From Sialis fuliginosa (taxonomy: Eukaryota > Arthropoda > Insecta > Megaloptera > Sialidae): DNA of 64,000 bases. The notes beneath the pieces are model-generated. The model worked only from the letters and a program-made list of their open reading frames with translations. It made no database searches and had not been told where the DNA came from. Below, one piece after another: positions 46,828-59,842 of the stretch; the stretch's first letter is position 1, and every line of letters starts with the position of its first letter. The stretch spans positions 21,547,001 to 21,611,000 of the forward strand of contig OY540813.1 in assembly GCA_961205875.1 (NCBI GenBank), written 5' to 3'. Made by a program: the position numbers and the translations under genes.

Positions 46828-47114
46828 GGCTATAGCCAGGTAAGCATGCACAACATGCCTTTACATTTACAGGACCAAAATAAAATTACATCTGATGAGT
46901 CATAAGTACCTCTATAATATACATAATAAACAACCAGCACCATCAAATTAGATTGACAGATTATCAAACAAAAAATTTTTTTTTCGAAAACTATAAATTT
47001 TTGGAAGCTAATATTATTTGGTTAGGTTGAAAGTTAAATAGAATGTGACTTTCAAAAAAATAATCAGCCTAATCCAGGTAAAGGTACGTTTTGCATGCTT
47101 ATCCGGCTATAGCC
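46828..47114. mobile_element. MITE with palindromic GGCTATAGCC tips, 287 bp
   Basis: The left end GGCTATAGCCAGGTAAGCAT and the reverse complement of the right end, GGCTATAGCCGGATAAGCAT, continue similar for almost 40 bp. The outermost ten bases are themselves a perfect palindrome, so the exact border and any target duplication are ambiguous (a TA-centred duplication is possible). No coding frame; superfamily unassigned. Confidence 0.7.
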
Positions 47115-47936
47115 TTTGAAGCTTGATCCATACTTGGACTATACTTATACACTAAAATATAATTTTTTAGTTATGACTATAGTTTCATACAAAACAAAGT
47201 TTACAACATTACAGAATATAGCTCATGGCTAATTTTTATTTGAATTGTTATTTAACAAATACACTTTTTGCAAAACCCTCTTAACGATTTGGTTGAAGAG
47301 ATAATAATTAGATTTTTTTGAAAGGTGTATCTAATGAACCAATCAAGCGCCAAATTCCCTTTTATCAAAAAAAAAGAAATGTAACAAGTTTGCACCCCTA
47401 ATCTTCTACGCTCATCGTTTTCATAAAATGTAGTTATAAATCTACTTATGTGCCAATTTTCGTTGTATGAACTTTTTTAGCCTTGAATTTGCTTATAAAC
47501 ACCAAAAGTAGTTATAATTTAAATTATCAGCTAAGAAATTTAACAGCTTGAAATTTAACATAATATGTATATCCTTTTACTTTAAGTATTTGAAATTACT
47601 TTTTGAAAAATTAACAATTATAATGATAGCTTTTTTTAAATTTTAAAATTTAAGTATAAAGTTAAAACTTAAGTTATCAAAAACTATCGAATGTTAAAAT
47701 GAAAACAGTAGAGTTGTTGTTTTGTTAAAAATTTATAAAAAATAATAATAATTCATACCTCGAGTTACGGTTCTTCTATTTACTCATACTGTACATTTTG
47801 AATTATCATCTTTAGAAAATTCGTAATTAATTTTCTTTCATTCATATTTTCCTGTTCAAATAACAATTAAACCGACAACCCAAACAAACCAACTCTAAAA
47901 AAACTGTCAACGTACCACCACCTCCACCCCATTCAC

Positions 47937-47961
47937 ACATACACACACACACACACACACG
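47937..47961. repeat. (CA)n microsatellite
   Basis: About twelve CA units. Confidence 0.93.
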
Positions 47962-50900
47962 TACAATACTTCTTATCAGAACCCTGCACAAATGAACTGC
48001 CACATTGCCTGTTCAGCCGTAGATTTCTTATCGATCTAACCTCTGACGAACGGGGGATGGAAAACGATAGTGGGACGATACACCACCTCCACCTCTGCAT
48101 TCACCGCCTTCGCGCAACCCCAATCAACAACCCCTGTGAACGAGAGTAAGCGTTCTTACGGGGTGAGTAAGGGAGGGGGGATAGACGCGTCCGCAGGGCA
48201 ACGGAAATAAAGAGATGACATACTCGCTCTAATTAGTCTCTCGTTCGGAGAAAACTTAATCTTCATTACGCGAACTTTCCTGTACAATTGAACCGTTTGA
48301 TATATTGTTAAAATTTTAGAGGAAGTCTGTCTTTTCGAGAAATCGGAGGAAGTTAAACGTAGTATTGATGTTATATTAATGGAAAAAATGTTTTCGAACT
48401 AATGAATAGAGTTGAGCTTTGCGTCCAATAGAATTTATTTTAATTTTATTTTGTATCAATGTACCTAATTGTGTGTAACTTTTCTGTAGCTTTATTAAAC
48501 CTGAAGTCAGGGACATACATACTGCACATATAAAGATCCGAAATGCAAATACAAAATGAATTGAATAAAAAAATGACTACACGATATGTTAAATTAGATT
48601 GCTTTACTATTGTGAAACCTTTTTTTGCTCTTCGTCAACCATCTTTTCGAGACCCCTTCCTTTACTTTACTTACTACTGTCCCTCGCGAAGCTTCTGTCT
48701 AGTGCCACCCGCACCTGTTCTGTCTAAAGCTACCGAGATTTAAACTTGCAACAATTGGACCCGTGCCGATTCTTATACCTCGATATTAGGAACATACATT
48801 AAAGTTAATTCAACTTTTAATTTAAGAGCAGATTGATACATTTAATAATAATACATTAACAGATGAATTTGTTGTAATTCAATAGCTAAAAATAATTTTG
48901 AAACTTTCTATAAAAATCCATGCGGGGGTTAAAAAAAGAGTGCAATTGAAAAAATAAAATAAAAGTTGATTTTGCTGGCGCCTCTGTTAAATGACAGAAG
49001 AAATATCTATAAACCTCAGAGCTGTGCACAAATACAATCAATAGGTATTTAAGTGCAAATACTTAAAAAATATATCCAATCAAGTATAAGAATAATTTTA
49101 ATCTAAATTGAAACACAAAAGTATATAGATAATATACATATAAATATTTGAAAAATCACGTGAGAGTAATTTACAAACTGAATCAAAATCCAAACTTGAA
49201 ATAACAGTTTAATTCATACAGAAAATCTATTAATGATTGAAACTAATAATTGGTTTACTTACAGCATTTCTCAAATTGAGAGTACAAGCAATGCAAACAT
49301 AAGTCGATTGCACTTGTATGCAGCTAACTATTAACCTTCCCAAACATTATATAGCTTCGTAGAATGTACACCAGTGGTACCAAACAATCTTATATAATCA
49401 AAAAAAACTTTTATTTCGAAATATTTCAGAAAAAAAAACGATGTGATGATTTGAATTTTGTCCAACCTCGAACTTTCAAAAGTTATGTTATCATTCATGA
49501 TTTTAATAAAATAGTTTACATATTTATATTATAACGATGATCTGGCTCGAAGGACCAAAAAATTAATTGATGCAAATTTAATTCTCGATACCTACTTAAA
49601 AATGTTAGCTTTGCAGGTCCGTGCAAACGAACAATCAACATAATTTAAATAGGGATTAAAAAGAGTAACATAAGATAAAACTAATCTTTTTCATTTAATT
49701 TAAAATGAAATAAGTACATTATATTTTATTGAACAACCCTGGTATATTCTCAACTAGAGAGCTCTGGATACTTCATCAGCTCAATCTATCAGTTCTACTT
49801 ATAGTTCAACAAGTTAAAGTAAACATGGGGCTTGGAGAACTTGGAGTAGGTATACTATATATATATAATGATAATAATAAGACGTATCTTGGAAAGATAA
49901 TAGTTGATTGTCTTACTTGAAAAATAAAAGAAAATAATAAAACACTACTTTCTTTGTCGATACTCCAAGTAATATCTATCCTTTTGTCTTGATATAAATT
50001 TAATTTTGTTCATGCTATTTCTATGTTCTTTTTCTATATTTTCTATACAGCTATATGATATAATTGATAAGATTACAAGTAAAATGAAAGAATTTATATT
50101 TACTCACTCATTCACCCATCAAAATACAGCCCAAACTCCTGGACTTAGATATATTATATTTTATGGACGTCTACCTTTTATTAACACTAACTGAGAAGAT
50201 TTTTTTCGAAATTCAATGAAAGATAAGGATATTAAACTTTTTTAAAATTTTGGTTCGATTATCTGCATAACTGTTTAGATTGATTTCAAGCAAAATAATA
50301 TTTTTTTAAAGTAAAAACTAACAATATTAATATTAATATTAAATTATTCCAGACAACAGCAAATAATCATAGAAACGAATACAGCTAGAATATTGCTAAT
50401 AAATAATATACATATGTATATATATATTATATATATGTAACAGTAATAGTAATAAAAGTTCCTAGATACGCCTCTGTCCAAGGAAAGCTTATAAATTATA
50501 ATGTTATACCCAAAATTTATTAACGGTTGGAAAAATACACATTTAAAACAAAAACTTATTGTTCTTTATTCTGACTTTCTGACATATACCTACTCATATT
50601 TTCGACTTTTTGAATCGTTATTATAAAATACTTCGTCTCTCTAGCATGAGTGTGTTCATTAAAATTTAACCCCGTTCCATTTTTTCATTTACTTTTTCAC
50701 GTGTATACATAAAATCAAAGTTTTGGATCAATTTTTCATTGTTGTTTGAGGAAGGTAATTAAATTTTTTAATAAAAATTTTATGATATTTTTAATTGAAA
50801 ATATTTTCCGTGTTAATATTAAATATTATTAATTAACCAGGCATATTTATTTACTTTTATTAAAAATTTAAACTAAGTTTAATTAACATATATGTATGTA

Positions 50901-51554
50901 TGTATAAAGGTAAAATACAACCATTATATATACGACGAATATCCATGGTATGTTAACAAAAAATTTAATAAAAAATCTCACATATATGCACATGCACATA
51001 TGTATATTAGTATAAATATTTATGCTTAGTATATTGGCCTCTTCTGAGTGTATACCTAACCTACCTTATACATCCATTTTTGATAGTTTTTTTTGTTTAT
51101 TTGTAAACTCCGAAAGCTATTGGACTGATTTTAATGGTTCAAAATGTTTCTAACGTAAGTTTTTTCTTTAGTAATTAATTAGTTTAATATACTACGTTAA
51201 TTGAAATTGAGTATTATGAAATAAATTTATTTGTTTTCAATTATTAGATGATTTCATTATATTAAATTACATTTATATTAAATTATATTCATCTACTTTT
51301 CTACTGCTATATATGTACGTAGTTGTTTAAAAAAATATATTAAAAACCGTTTTTCATGTATTACTAATAGGAAAGGTGTAAAACGTATTGAGTGGAACAA
51401 AAATAAAGTTTTTATTTCAAATAACGTTTATATTCAATATTTGAAATTTCATTTAATATCTGATAAATAGAAAAAAAACATTAGCGATCTCGCTTTTACT
51501 AATAAGCAACAGTGAGTCGCGACATAACACAATAATAAATAAAGAGCCACAATC

Positions 51555-51764
51555 TCACCCGCCCCTCGACATTTCACCAGACAGTAACTTTTTGCAATCG
51601 TCAGATAACGATGATTTCGCCCCGAAACGCCCCCTAATGAGGCCTGGGGGCGGAACCCCGTTTCTCTGACAATAATCGTAAACTGATACTCGTTCTACTG
51701 TTCTGTTGTAGCGCTGTAGAACTCTCCATGCAATGCTTTGTATTGCTGTACGCAGTTCAGACAA
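51555..51764 (-). CDS. Orphan open frame, possible exon or gene fragment
   Basis: About 70 codons on the minus strand with balanced, protein-like composition: RTAIQSIAWRVLQRYNRTVE, then VSVYDYCQRNGVPPPGLIRG, ending in a Ser/Gly-rich tail and TGA. It is GC-richer than both flanks. There is no ATG at its start (the frame continues upstream into AT-rich DNA), so it would have to be an internal or terminal exon or a fragment of an old element. Product unknown. Confidence 0.25.
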   Translation of the reverse strand: MSELRTAIQSIAWRVLQRYNRTVERVSVYDYCQRNGVPPPGLIRGRFGAKSSLSDDCKKLLSGEMSRGG

Positions 51765-53560
51765 ATGTTTGAAAAAATTAATGTTGAAAATGTATATTTT
51801 TATATTTTATATGATGCAAATGTGTTGATTGCAGTCAGAAACAGATTTCGTTTGACGATGGGTTTTCTTTATCATTTACCTTTTGTATTGTTATATTTAC
51901 GAATAGATGCTTAATTTTGGGTATATAAATATATAAGTACGCAATATTTTATACACTTTTAGCGTTAAATATATTGTTTTTATGCAATAACATTTTAAGT
52001 TTTGAGCATTAATTATACTACCTATAAATTTTTTTTCTAAGTTTTTTTTTTATTTAATTTCGTAGATAAAAAATATTAACCCAGATAACGAAAAGTTCTT
52101 TTTTACTGGTGTATCATGTTAATAATTAAAAATGATTCTTAGGAGTTGGTGGGGGGGAGGTCGGGAAGAATAAATTTTTGAAACTTCTTATACTACTCAT
52201 GTGATTTGAATATTAATTAAACCCATTACACCTCTGTACAATTAAAAAATATGTATTAAATCAAGATTTCAGCAAATGACCATTTAGTAACTTGGCCGCT
52301 AGCGCATTTTTCAAACATGTCACGGGCCGGTAATTTTTCAAAAAAACATTGCTCTTTATGAAAGGAATTTATAAAAATGTATACGTGTGTATAGAACAAT
52401 ATTTCGCAGCGGGCTGTTGCGTTATAATTTTTCAATTAACTCTTCCGTACATTTTGACCTAACGGACCGTAAGTTTAATGTAATTTTCCTGACAATTTAA
52501 GCCGCGGACATGGATTTATTTCCCAATCCTCACAAACTCTCCAATTGTAATTCCTGTTGACTGTTATATACGTCATGAATAAATATATAGATATGCATAT
52601 GTACATTATTGTACACTCATATGTACAGTAGAAAATTTATTATACATAATTTAAGAAAGTATTATCAAGCCGATTTTTTCGAATTTAATATTTTGATTGA
52701 AATATCCATTTTTACCTTCCCTTAATTTATTTTGCCTGTTTTCGGCATGCTGTCTGTGTGTACTCAATGTGAAAAAGTAAAATTTTATATTAAGGAACAA
52801 TTCCATTAACAAATAAGTTAAAATGCATATTCAGATACAAATCCTCTAAACTCAGAAAATGTAAGAGTTTAGACTTACATTTGTTCCAATAGTAAGTAAT
52901 ATGCCCGGTATTATGAAAGAAATAAGTAAATTTATTTGCCAGGAAATTTCAAATGAGGTATCAAACGTATTTGAGAGTTCCCTTGAAGTTTCATGAAGTG
53001 TTTGGCAAGTTTCTCGCACGCCCGGTAATATGAAAATCATCTTGTACAGTCAGAATCTCCAACTGTGTTATAAGAAATTGAAGTACATATTACTGATCTA
53101 AATTCCATAACAAAAACATAGATAATATAATATCACATAATTAATACCCAGTTGAATGTGCTTGTTAGCTCATTTTTAAACCTGGACATTAAAAGATTCT
53201 GATGATCTATTGAAACACTCAAATCTGTACTTATGAGAGGTTTCGTGGCATAAGCATTGACTTAAAAAACATTTTCCCTAACTCGTGCGCTATAAATTTA
53301 TGTATTATTATTTTTGTGCTTCGGGCCTCAAAATTTCTAAAAACTACTCTAAACACTTGTAAGACCAAACTTCTTTCAATTTTGTGTGTTAAGGAAGTTG
53401 TATTTTATAAGTAATATTAATAACCATAACTTTGACTGTTAAATATTATATTAAGAATACAATATAAAATAAGAAGAAACATAAGTAAACAAAAAGTTGT
53501 AATAAATAATTTTAAAATTTACAATTGCAAAATGACCTACATATATGTACATGCATATGT

Positions 53561-53581
53561 ACGTATGTATGTATGTATGTA
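53561..53581. repeat. (TATG)n microsatellite
   Basis: About five TATG units. Confidence 0.9.
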
Positions 53582-54075
53582 GCGAATCGGATATTGAATA
53601 ATAATGGGATTTGTTCAGCTTCGCATTTAAAATAAATAGTTTCTAGTCGAAATTTTTGTTATTTTTATTATTGGTTTTTCGAGTACATATATAAAGGTAC
53701 TTCCATTATAACCCTATTTATATAACTAATAGTTCAGTAGTGAGAGTCGTTCAGAATTGCAAAACCAAAAGCCGTTCTTTTTAATATCGCAATATGCCTC
53801 GATCATCTATAAAATGGAATATCGGTATTCAAAAATGTCCCCAAAATAAACAGTCTTAAAGTTATTTACGAGTATTTTTACATTATAGTAAATTTTATAT
53901 AACTTATAAAAAAATAAATGATAAAGCTTTTTTACTAGATGAAACATTCTAGTTGTTCAAGTTATTTTTAATTTGATTAAAACGATTTGTATTTTATTAA
54001 TTAATATACACAACAAAAAAGTGAAGATTGCTACCAAGCAGAATAAATGTTTTGCAATTGTTTTACTATTTTTAA

Positions 54076-54130
54076 TTAACTCCGCGGCCACCTGAGTGCG
54101 TCGCCGCCCGCGCCGCCTGCCTCGTCGCAC
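54076..54130 (-). other. Short CpG islet, possible terminal exon on minus strand
   Basis: About 50 bp of almost pure GC (CGTCGCCGCCCGCGCCGCCT on the plus strand) lies in AT-rich DNA. On the minus strand an acceptor-like TTTATAACAG precedes an open frame, CDEAGGAGGDALRWPRS, ending in TAA. This could be a last coding exon; it could equally be an expanded GC repeat. Confidence 0.25.
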
Positions 54131-54590
54131 TGTTATAAATACCGAGAGCAATTTGTTAATGAACACAGAGAGAATTTTGTTGTACTAATAATTGTAGGTG
54201 TTACGCACTTTATGAATGTAATTGTTAAGTACCAACAATTAGTGTTGATTGCTATAGATAATTAGTTATGGGATTTTAAATTAAAACTGATATTTATCTG
54301 TTCACACTTATTTTTACTTTTCAGTTTGTTTAGTTGTGCATGTATTTTGTTGTTTTCCAAAACTGTTGAATTGCGCTGAATATTTTATATTCTCATTTTT
54401 AAATATTAATCACACTGTCATGTAGGGGTCTTTAACCGGTTGGGATGGACCATGTTTGTCCTCTTTTTAATCAAGTATTGATCCTTCGATTAGTGGATCA
54501 GTCTTATTTAGACAATAAAAATACTCTCCCAAAAATGTATATACACTTTTATTATTTTTGAGAATAAGTAAAATACAAACAACAACACTT

Positions 54591-55168
54591 GAGGAGGTTA
54601 GTATCAAAACGCAATATCTGCACAAAGTTTCATTTTTCACCTAAAGGTGGAATCAGATGCATCTTTGCAGCCTCTTTTTCGTTGATAAATAATTATGGGT
54701 TAAAATGCAATGCGTTCCATAGTTAAGGTACTTTAAGTGTTAATTTTATTTCAAAACGCAATATCTGTGCAAAATAAATATATTAAAAATTACATATTTT
54801 ACTAAATTCACGTTTAAAAAAATGTAATAATTTGTTTATTTTGTAAATGTTTATTATGTAAATATGTTATATTAATCAAAAGAATAATCTTGTATACAAA
54901 TCATACTCTTTGATAATCAAAATTGGGTTCAAAAAGCAATATGTACCTTCTTTTGGTTCAAAAATCAATAAATAAAAAGCAAATAATTTTTTTTAAATTC
55001 CAATTATTTTTTTTATTTTTCGTTTTAGTAGATTAATTACCGACGTCCAATCTTCTAATAGTGAAAATTTGAATACTTTCCTCCGCTTGTCTTACCAGTT
55101 ATCAGTTTTTACCATTTTCTCAACATTTTTTATTATGTCAGATATTGTGTTTTGATACTAACGTCCTC
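54591..55168. mobile_element. Sola-like non-autonomous element with 4-bp duplication, 578 bp
   Basis: The left end GAGGAGGTTAGTATCAAAAC and the reverse complement of the right end, GAGGACGTTAGTATCAAAAC, continue as GCAATATCTG/ACAATATCTG, so about 30 bp of inverted repeat. ACTT flanks both ends (54587-54590, 55169-55172), a 4-bp duplication as in Sola elements. Internal copies of CAAAACGCAATATCTG (near 54755) and CAAAAAGCAATATGTA (near 54931) resemble the ends. No transposase; the Sola assignment is inference. Confidence 0.75.
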
Positions 55169-55172
55169 ACTT

Positions 55173-56322
55173 GTTAATATGAATTTTTACAATATATTAA
55201 CTAAACATCACTTTATTAATTACACTTAATATTGTGAAAATAGACTTTTTCAATAATGCAAAAATAAATGTTACACTTAACATCAAATTTTTATGCACAC
55301 TGAAAAATTCAATTATTTTTCTAACAAAATTACACTTTAGTCAGTATTCTTGTTTAATGTTACATTTTATCAACCATAACATTTTATTTTATTAGTAAAG
55401 CTCTTTTGTCCATCTGTCCACACTACTCCACAGCATTACATAAATTCTAAACCGATTGAGCTGAAATTTGGAATATTATATATGTAAAATATTGTCTATA
55501 TACACAACATTTAGTTTAATATATAAAAATCGTAATTCATAAATTAAATCAGTGGCACTCTATAACCATTAGAGTTCTAGGCAGAAAATAATATAAGACC
55601 CTCTTGTCAGGAGACTCTTATTACTTTCTTATACCATGTATATAAAATATACAATAGTATAAGTAATTTTTTATAACTATCCGAAAATTAGTCTTAAGAT
55701 TTCGTTTTCTAAAAAAATATCTTTTGGACCTGTTTTTTAATCCCCCCCCCCCCCCCACCCGTCTAGTTACGGAGTCTCATGCACTTGGTACAGAATTAAA
55801 TAATAAAATGGTAGAAAATCCTATCTAAAAACATCTAGAACTCATGCAGTAGAATTCCTTGTGACATTTGAACAGAATGTTATACATATAGATATTTTTG
55901 TAGGTATCACAACGTAGTTACGCGTGAACCCCAAGTAAAGTACGTTTATAGATCACGTGAATATTACATGAGTAAAAACTACGGGCTATGCTAATTCGTG
56001 GTGATAGTGAGAGCACACATACACGGTTACAACGTCGCGTTTCAAATGTCAATTATTCAAAAGGGACAGATATATAACTGTCACCGGCACGCCGGAAGAT
56101 ATTTATTGTTACAAAATTAAAAGGGAATCGGGGCTCGGTCGTGCGCTGGTTATTTTATTTACCAAATAGTACTTTGTGCGTAATGTTTGCGTGTAGAAGT
56201 CTGTTATTTATTTGTGTGTATGTTTTTATTTCTATACAATATATCATTTTCTCCATTATAGTGTTAACAGTCAACTTATGAACTAAAACTGTTATAGATT
56301 TTATAAAATTGAGTGTCTATTG
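55173..56322. other. AT-rich spacer with poly-C tract
   Basis: No gene recognised. A worn dispersed repeat (CTAAACCGATTGAGCTGAAA) lies near 55450 and a 15-C run at 55742-55756. Confidence 0.55.
55742..55756. repeat. Poly-C tract, 15 C
   Basis: Fifteen consecutive C followed by ACCC. Confidence 0.95.
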
Positions 56323-57022
56323 TACATAATACACGCTGAGACGAGACCGAGTCAATATCACTTGAATATTAACAATATCAAAACTCATGTTTCGGGTTTA
56401 AACGATTTTCAATAACTAATACAAATTTACTATTTGATTGAGAATTTGTTGAAATGTATATTCAATACGTCTCTTGAATCCCTCCGTAATCAATATATCG
56501 AAGAAGAAAAACAGGGGGACGCGTTACAAAATATACGGTTTTTATTAACTTAATAAACAATGTTACGGTTATGTAATTGTAAAACAAATAACTTGTCTGT
56601 TAAGATTATAAAAGATACGTATAATTTTGAAAAATATTTACTTTTAGTCAAAAATGTCTTAAAAACATCACCCTAAAATTGAACAAAATGCAAATCTGTC
56701 CGGATCGAAAAATGTGTTATTTACTTATAACTTTTCAAAAAGACACCAAAAAATTAATAATCTACGGGAAAAACCTATCGGATCCAACATAAAGTTTTAT
56801 GTGACTTAACATTGCTCAAAGGTCTTGTGCTCTATTTATTGCATAGAAAAGATAGAAAAAATGAAATAAAAATTCACATTAGACCGAAATTTTTCTCAAT
56901 CTCTCGATCGCGGATACGAGATGAGATCGAGACACGATTGTCGATTGTCAATTCCGAGACAAGACTTCAGTACATTAACCGAGACGAGAAATGATTTAAC
57001 TCTCATCTCCTGTGCAGTTGTA
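56323..57022. mobile_element. CGAGAC-rich hAT-family copy, ~700 bp, degraded
   Basis: The left end has TACATAATACACGCTGAGAC and CGAGACCGAG. The right end, reverse-complemented, starts TACAACTGCACAGGAGATGA. Many GAGATCGAGAC and CGAGACAAGAC motifs lie in the right third. The flanking octamers do not match, so the borders are approximate. Confidence 0.5.
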
Positions 57023-58770
57023 CACATTATTTAACCCGAGTAAAGACACGGGCTAAGTGCTAGTATCACAATAATATCATTTTTGAAGTGCTATCAATAA
57101 CTTCATACAAAAATAATAAAACCTTGTTAATATAAAAGAACTTATACATACCTATACTCGTACATATTATTATGTAGTTATTTCAGTTGATATTTATTAT
57201 TTGATAACTGGCAAAATAATGCCAAACCTGATTTTAAAGCAATGACAAAACACTCACGATTAATAAAGAAAACAATCTTTTGAATTTTAAATATAGAACT
57301 TTCGTGGGGGTGGTGTTGTTGTTTTGAATCTTATTGATTGTAAATATCTATTGTCATCATCACCGTTGAGAAATTTATTCACAAGATGTCTCAGTTTCCT
57401 TAATTCCCTTGGGTTGTCTTCAAATTGACGTACTTAGATTTTATCTTTTGTTGTGCATTAATCAAACACTGTAATTTCCGCTGTAATTGATTACATCCCT
57501 CCTGTTAATTGTCAACATAACATCGGTATAGATATAACCCAAACATTTAATTGTATATTTTTACAGTTTTTCTACAATGATTTAGTTATTTTAATAGTTT
57601 TTTGGGATGATCTTAATTAATGACTTTTCGTTGCACATTGACAGTGGGCGTCTCTAAGACTCTGAAAAACCTGGAGAATAGTTAGTTTTTAACGGTATAA
57701 ATAAATTGACCAGGTTCGGAGAGGTTATATTTCCCTTATACTCCCAATTTTTATCATTTTTTTCAACTAATCAGTTTCGGAATTACAGATGGGGAAATCA
57801 TTTCTTCAAAATTTATACAATTTCTACAATTATTTGCAGGCAAATAATTTTTTAATGGTAGGTATATGTATATGTGTATATTTTGGAAATCAGCTCGAGA
57901 CGCTTATTTTGATACCCCACTTGTATACATTATATCGTAGTTTTTTTTTTATTACGACAAAAGATTTTTCAAGATTATTCAGGGTGTGCAATCATATATA
58001 TTCTAAATTTCAGCTCAATCAGTCCAGTAGTTTTTGAGTATTGCTACAAGGTCAAACAAACAAAGGAATTTTGATGGACTCCTAAAAATTTCGGTGACGG
58101 AACCAAATTTAGACTACTAATCAAGCGCTCCATCTCTACTCCAGCAGCTATACAGTAGCTCCGAGAGCAGTTGTGGACTCTAGCTCAGGCTAGAGACATA
58201 CGAATAGCATACTACCCAATATTGAAAATTCACCTGAACATTTTTTTCCTACAGTTTGTGCGATTCGATTGAACTCCCACATGATATCTTCATGCATACA
58301 ACATTTGTGTTTCTCTCTATACCGAAATCGGAGCTGCGGCCCTGAGCAATTACAAATGGCAATTCCCATGACGACACGTGTTCAACAAATGAACTGAAAA
58401 CAAAGCATACGTCTATCCGTTTGTGTGTATGCGTGTGTGCCAGCGCGCGCGTGTGTGTGTGTATGTGTGTAGGTAATTTCCATAACATCACATGATAAAT
58501 CAAACAGAAACGTTGTCGTAGTCGTCGTTTGTTCCTCCCGATAACTTGCAGACGTTTGCCGACATTTGACGATCGATTTTCAACAACGCAAATAACACAC
58601 ACACACACACAAACATATTTTGTGTTTGTTTAGCTCTGATGGGTAATGAACAGTGTTTTCGATGAGCTAAAATAGAATGTTTAATTTTAGAGCTAATGAT
58701 AAATATTATAGTATCTTAAGTAGGAAAAAGAGTATAATGTTTTTAAAATTGGATTAATTTAAATTGTACA
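57023..58770. other. AT-rich spacer with TG/CG and CA tracts
   Basis: No gene recognised. A repeat member lies at 58011-58065 (partner at 2406). Mixed TG/CG tract at about 58420-58472 and CA tract at 58593-58612. Confidence 0.55.
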
Positions 58771-59635
58771 GGACCCCGCAAAAAGCAATTGATTTGGACT
58801 TTTAAATGACATTTTTTGTAAAGAGATAAATGATGGTTCAAAGTGTGTTGATTAAAAGTTATATTGGACGCAACGAAAATCCATACTTTTCGTTCCAAGA
58901 GGCACCTAATATTTTATTTTTATTTTTATCTCCTAAACTTTAGGACCTAAAGAATCAACTATGTATTAGAAAAAATTTCAAATTGTAAAAAGTGCTTACA
59001 AGGAAAACCCTTGAACCTGTTCTTTTCGATTTTCTTCATATTGAAATATGTTGTAGAGGGGGGTTCCCCGATAACACCTATACCCGGTTCTGGACGTAGA
59101 CGGGTAATAGTTTAGAAGATATGATCCAAAATATTTTTTAATGCTGCATATACACCTATTTGTTAAAACTGTAGACATAAGCGTGTTGACCTAGCGGAAA
59201 TGATAATAGAAAATTTTTATTTTTATTTTTAATTGCACACAGTGACATTATTTAAATATATAGTTCTTCTGTAAAATATCTTATGAATTTATTTTTAATG
59301 TTTATTTTTCAAAATGTTTGTTAAAACTATAGAGATAATCATAGTACATATATGCAGCATTAACAATTATTTTGGATCATATCTTCTAAACTATTACCCG
59401 TCTACGCCCAAAACCGTGTATAGGTGTTATCAGAGAACCCCCCTCTACAACATATTTCAATATGAAGAAAATCGGAAAGAACAGGTTCAAGAGTTCTCCT
59501 TGTTAGAATAATCCAAATAATACAAAGAAATAATTATTAAAAATTTTCAAAAAATTTTCAACACCTTTTTCCAATGAAATTAAAAAATATAAATAAAATG
59601 TATTCTTTTTTTGTATTACTTTTTGTGCGGGGTTC
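58771..59635. mobile_element. Foldback element with long inverted arms, ~865 bp
   Basis: The tips GGACCCCGCAAAAAG and (reverse complement) GAACCCCGCACAAAAAG are inverted. An inner ~190-bp block is also inverted (minus strand 59175-58984 against plus strand 59330-59510), sharing GGATCATATCTTCTAAACTA and CATATTTCAATATGAAGAAA. Read on either arm it gives the same protein-like string (FGSYLLNYYPST, YNIFQYEENRKEQVQ), a consequence of the repeat and not evidence of a gene. Arms differ by an indel of about 90 bp between tip and block. No target duplication found. Confidence 0.8.
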
Positions 59636-59842
59636 TTTAAAATTCATGATTTTAGATAAAGTTTTAGAACAATAAAAATATTAACTGTGGATCAAATATC
59701 TGCATATGTATGAAATATTATTGAAACCCTGTACCTATATGTACTTACTACTTACTGTTAGTATGTATTACAATATGCACATACGTATGTGCATATAACG
59801 CGGTAAACTGACACCGAATACGAGCAGTGCCACCCACCTTCC

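Larger units (their letters stand above)
47115..54590. other. Long AT-rich spacer, few features
   Basis: No gene recognised. Contains a CA tract at 47937-47961; a GC-richer patch at 48000-48200; an orphan frame at 51555-51764; a possible repeat with two CGCCCGGTAATATGAAA-like segments at about 52902 and 53020; a (TATG)n run at 53561-53581; and a CpG islet at 54080-54125. The rest is AT-rich with no visible structure. Confidence 0.5.

Noticed and set aside
52852-53040. 62-codon minus-strand frame with hydrophobic end
   Set aside because: Overlaps a repeat with two CGCCCGGTAATATGAAA-like segments; likely part of a MITE whose borders I could not define.
58996-59511. Two similar ~50-residue frames (YPST...YNIFQYEENRKEQ) on opposite strands
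   Set aside because: They are the two arms of an inverted repeat; similarity follows from the repeat and neither frame has gene context.
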